Shown here: positions 5,839 to 6,230 of the stretch, one piece after another | How positions within the stretch are numbered: the stretch's first letter is position 1 | Layout: the number at the start of each line of letters is the position of its first letter | Assembly: GCA_009784995.1 (NCBI GenBank) | Contig: WQXE01000111.1 | Coordinates: forward strand, 1-6,230 | DNA length: 6,230 nt | Source of the DNA: Treponema sp. | Lineage (GTDB): Bacteria > Spirochaetota > Spirochaetia > Treponematales > Breznakiellaceae | Direction of reading: 5' to 3' | Translations under genes and position numbers: made by a program | The notes under the pieces: generated by a model | Told to the model about the DNA's origin: nothing | The model's input: the letters and a program-made list of their open reading frames with translations, nothing else | Databases searched by the model: none

Positions 5839-6230
5839 CTATTTATTATTAGCCGGTATATCTCTTTTAACTGATAAAATAATTATAAAAATCATAAAAA
5901 CAATCAAAACCAGAAATAACCATAAGTTATCAATTTCTGTTATATTATTAATGGAACTTTTAGTGTTATTTATTGATACAAGATCATATTTTTCATTAAA
6001 TATATTAGCGCGATCATTATTATCAATAATACCGCCTTTTTGGAATGAAACATCCGCGTACTGGAAAAAAATTCCCCCGCCCGAAAGCGCGGTATTTCCG
6101 CTTATTGTTCCGCCTTCCATAACAATACGGCTTTTTGGACCGTCGACAAGAATACCGCCGCCCCATGAAGCGTTATTGGATAAAATCCGCGGTGAGTTGC
6201 GCATAACAAGATATCCGCCTTTTTCAATAA
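5839..6230 (-). CDS. C-terminal end of a right-handed beta-helix, Pmp-like surface protein with C-terminal membrane anchor (partial)
   Basis: I do not recognise a named gene. The reading frame is open to the window edge, so the 129 visible residues are only the end of a longer protein; the ATG at 6204 is internal to the repeat pattern and not a likely start. The first 75 or so residues are Gly/Asn/Ser-rich, with short repeats such as ILSNNASWGGGI, GGTISGNTALSGGGI and GGIIDNN, typical of pectin-lyase-like parallel beta-helices and reminiscent of polymorphic outer-membrane proteins (GG-I and x-x-N motifs). After an Asn/Ser/Ile linker comes one hydrophobic helix (about residues 102-120, LWLFLVLIVFMIFIIILSV), then KR and a short polar tail ending in TAG. 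This suggests an exported passenger held in a membrane by its C-terminus. No LPXTG- or PEP-like sorting motif is visible before the helix. Adhesion or surface display is inference only. It probably has its own transcription unit upstream of the che operon. Confidence 0.75.
   Translation of the reverse strand, partial: IEKGGYLVMRNSPRILSNNASWGGGILVDGPKSRIVMEGGTISGNTALSGGGIFFQYADVSFQKGGIIDNNDRANIFNEKYDLVSINNTKSSINNITEIDNLWLFLVLIVFMIFIIILSVKRDIPANNK

Noticed and set aside
1..6230. CRISPR arrays, tRNA or rRNA genes, insertion sequences and long nucleotide repeats.
   Set aside because: None seen by eye; coding density is almost complete apart from the 123-base gap at 5716-5838.

Overview
The window is AT-rich and densely coded. 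Every gene I can support lies on the minus strand, so the layout is read from right to left. The chemoreceptor with two membrane segments, the complete Che signalling set and the AT-rich composition point to a motile or surface-sensing bacterium. The repeat style of the right-hand protein (SGNTA...GGGI) and the low G+C suggest a gut-type spirochaete or a similar diderm, but only weakly. No RNA gene or phylogenetic marker is present to settle it.

Layout, right to left. (1) Positions 6230-5839 hold the C-terminal end of a right-handed beta-helix surface protein that ends in one hydrophobic anchor helix; its start is outside the window. (2) Positions 5838-5716 are an AT-rich intergenic stretch with a good sigma70-type promoter (5809-5780) pointing left and the cheA ribosome binding site. 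(3) Positions 5715-3097 are cheA, a large CheA kinase with two CheW-like domains at its C-terminus. (4) Positions 3100-2633 are cheW, overlapping cheA by ATGA. (5) Positions 2646-640 are a methyl-accepting chemotaxis protein, overlapping the end of cheW. (6) Positions 628-1 are cheB, cut by the window edge after its catalytic Ser and His.

The four che genes overlap or are 11 bases apart, so they form one transcription unit: kinase, coupling protein, dedicated receptor, receptor methylesterase. The receptor should sense something through its periplasmic four-helix domain and control CheA through CheW. CheA phosphate should go to CheB for adaptation and to a response regulator not seen here. 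No cheR, cheY or flagellar gene is in the window, so the output (flagellar, pilus or other) is undecided.

I do not see a wholly new system. What stands out is a set of coordinated deviations from the standard chemosensory sequence. The CheA N-box has His to Gln and Asp to Ala changes. CheA carries tandem CheW domains. The receptor has a glycine-rich heptad-sized insert and a changed tip Arg. CheW has NLKG instead of NLRG, and CheB lacks one acidic-pocket Asp. There is also a striking codon-context habit (wobble C before GCG) that makes CGCG very common in an AT-rich sequence.
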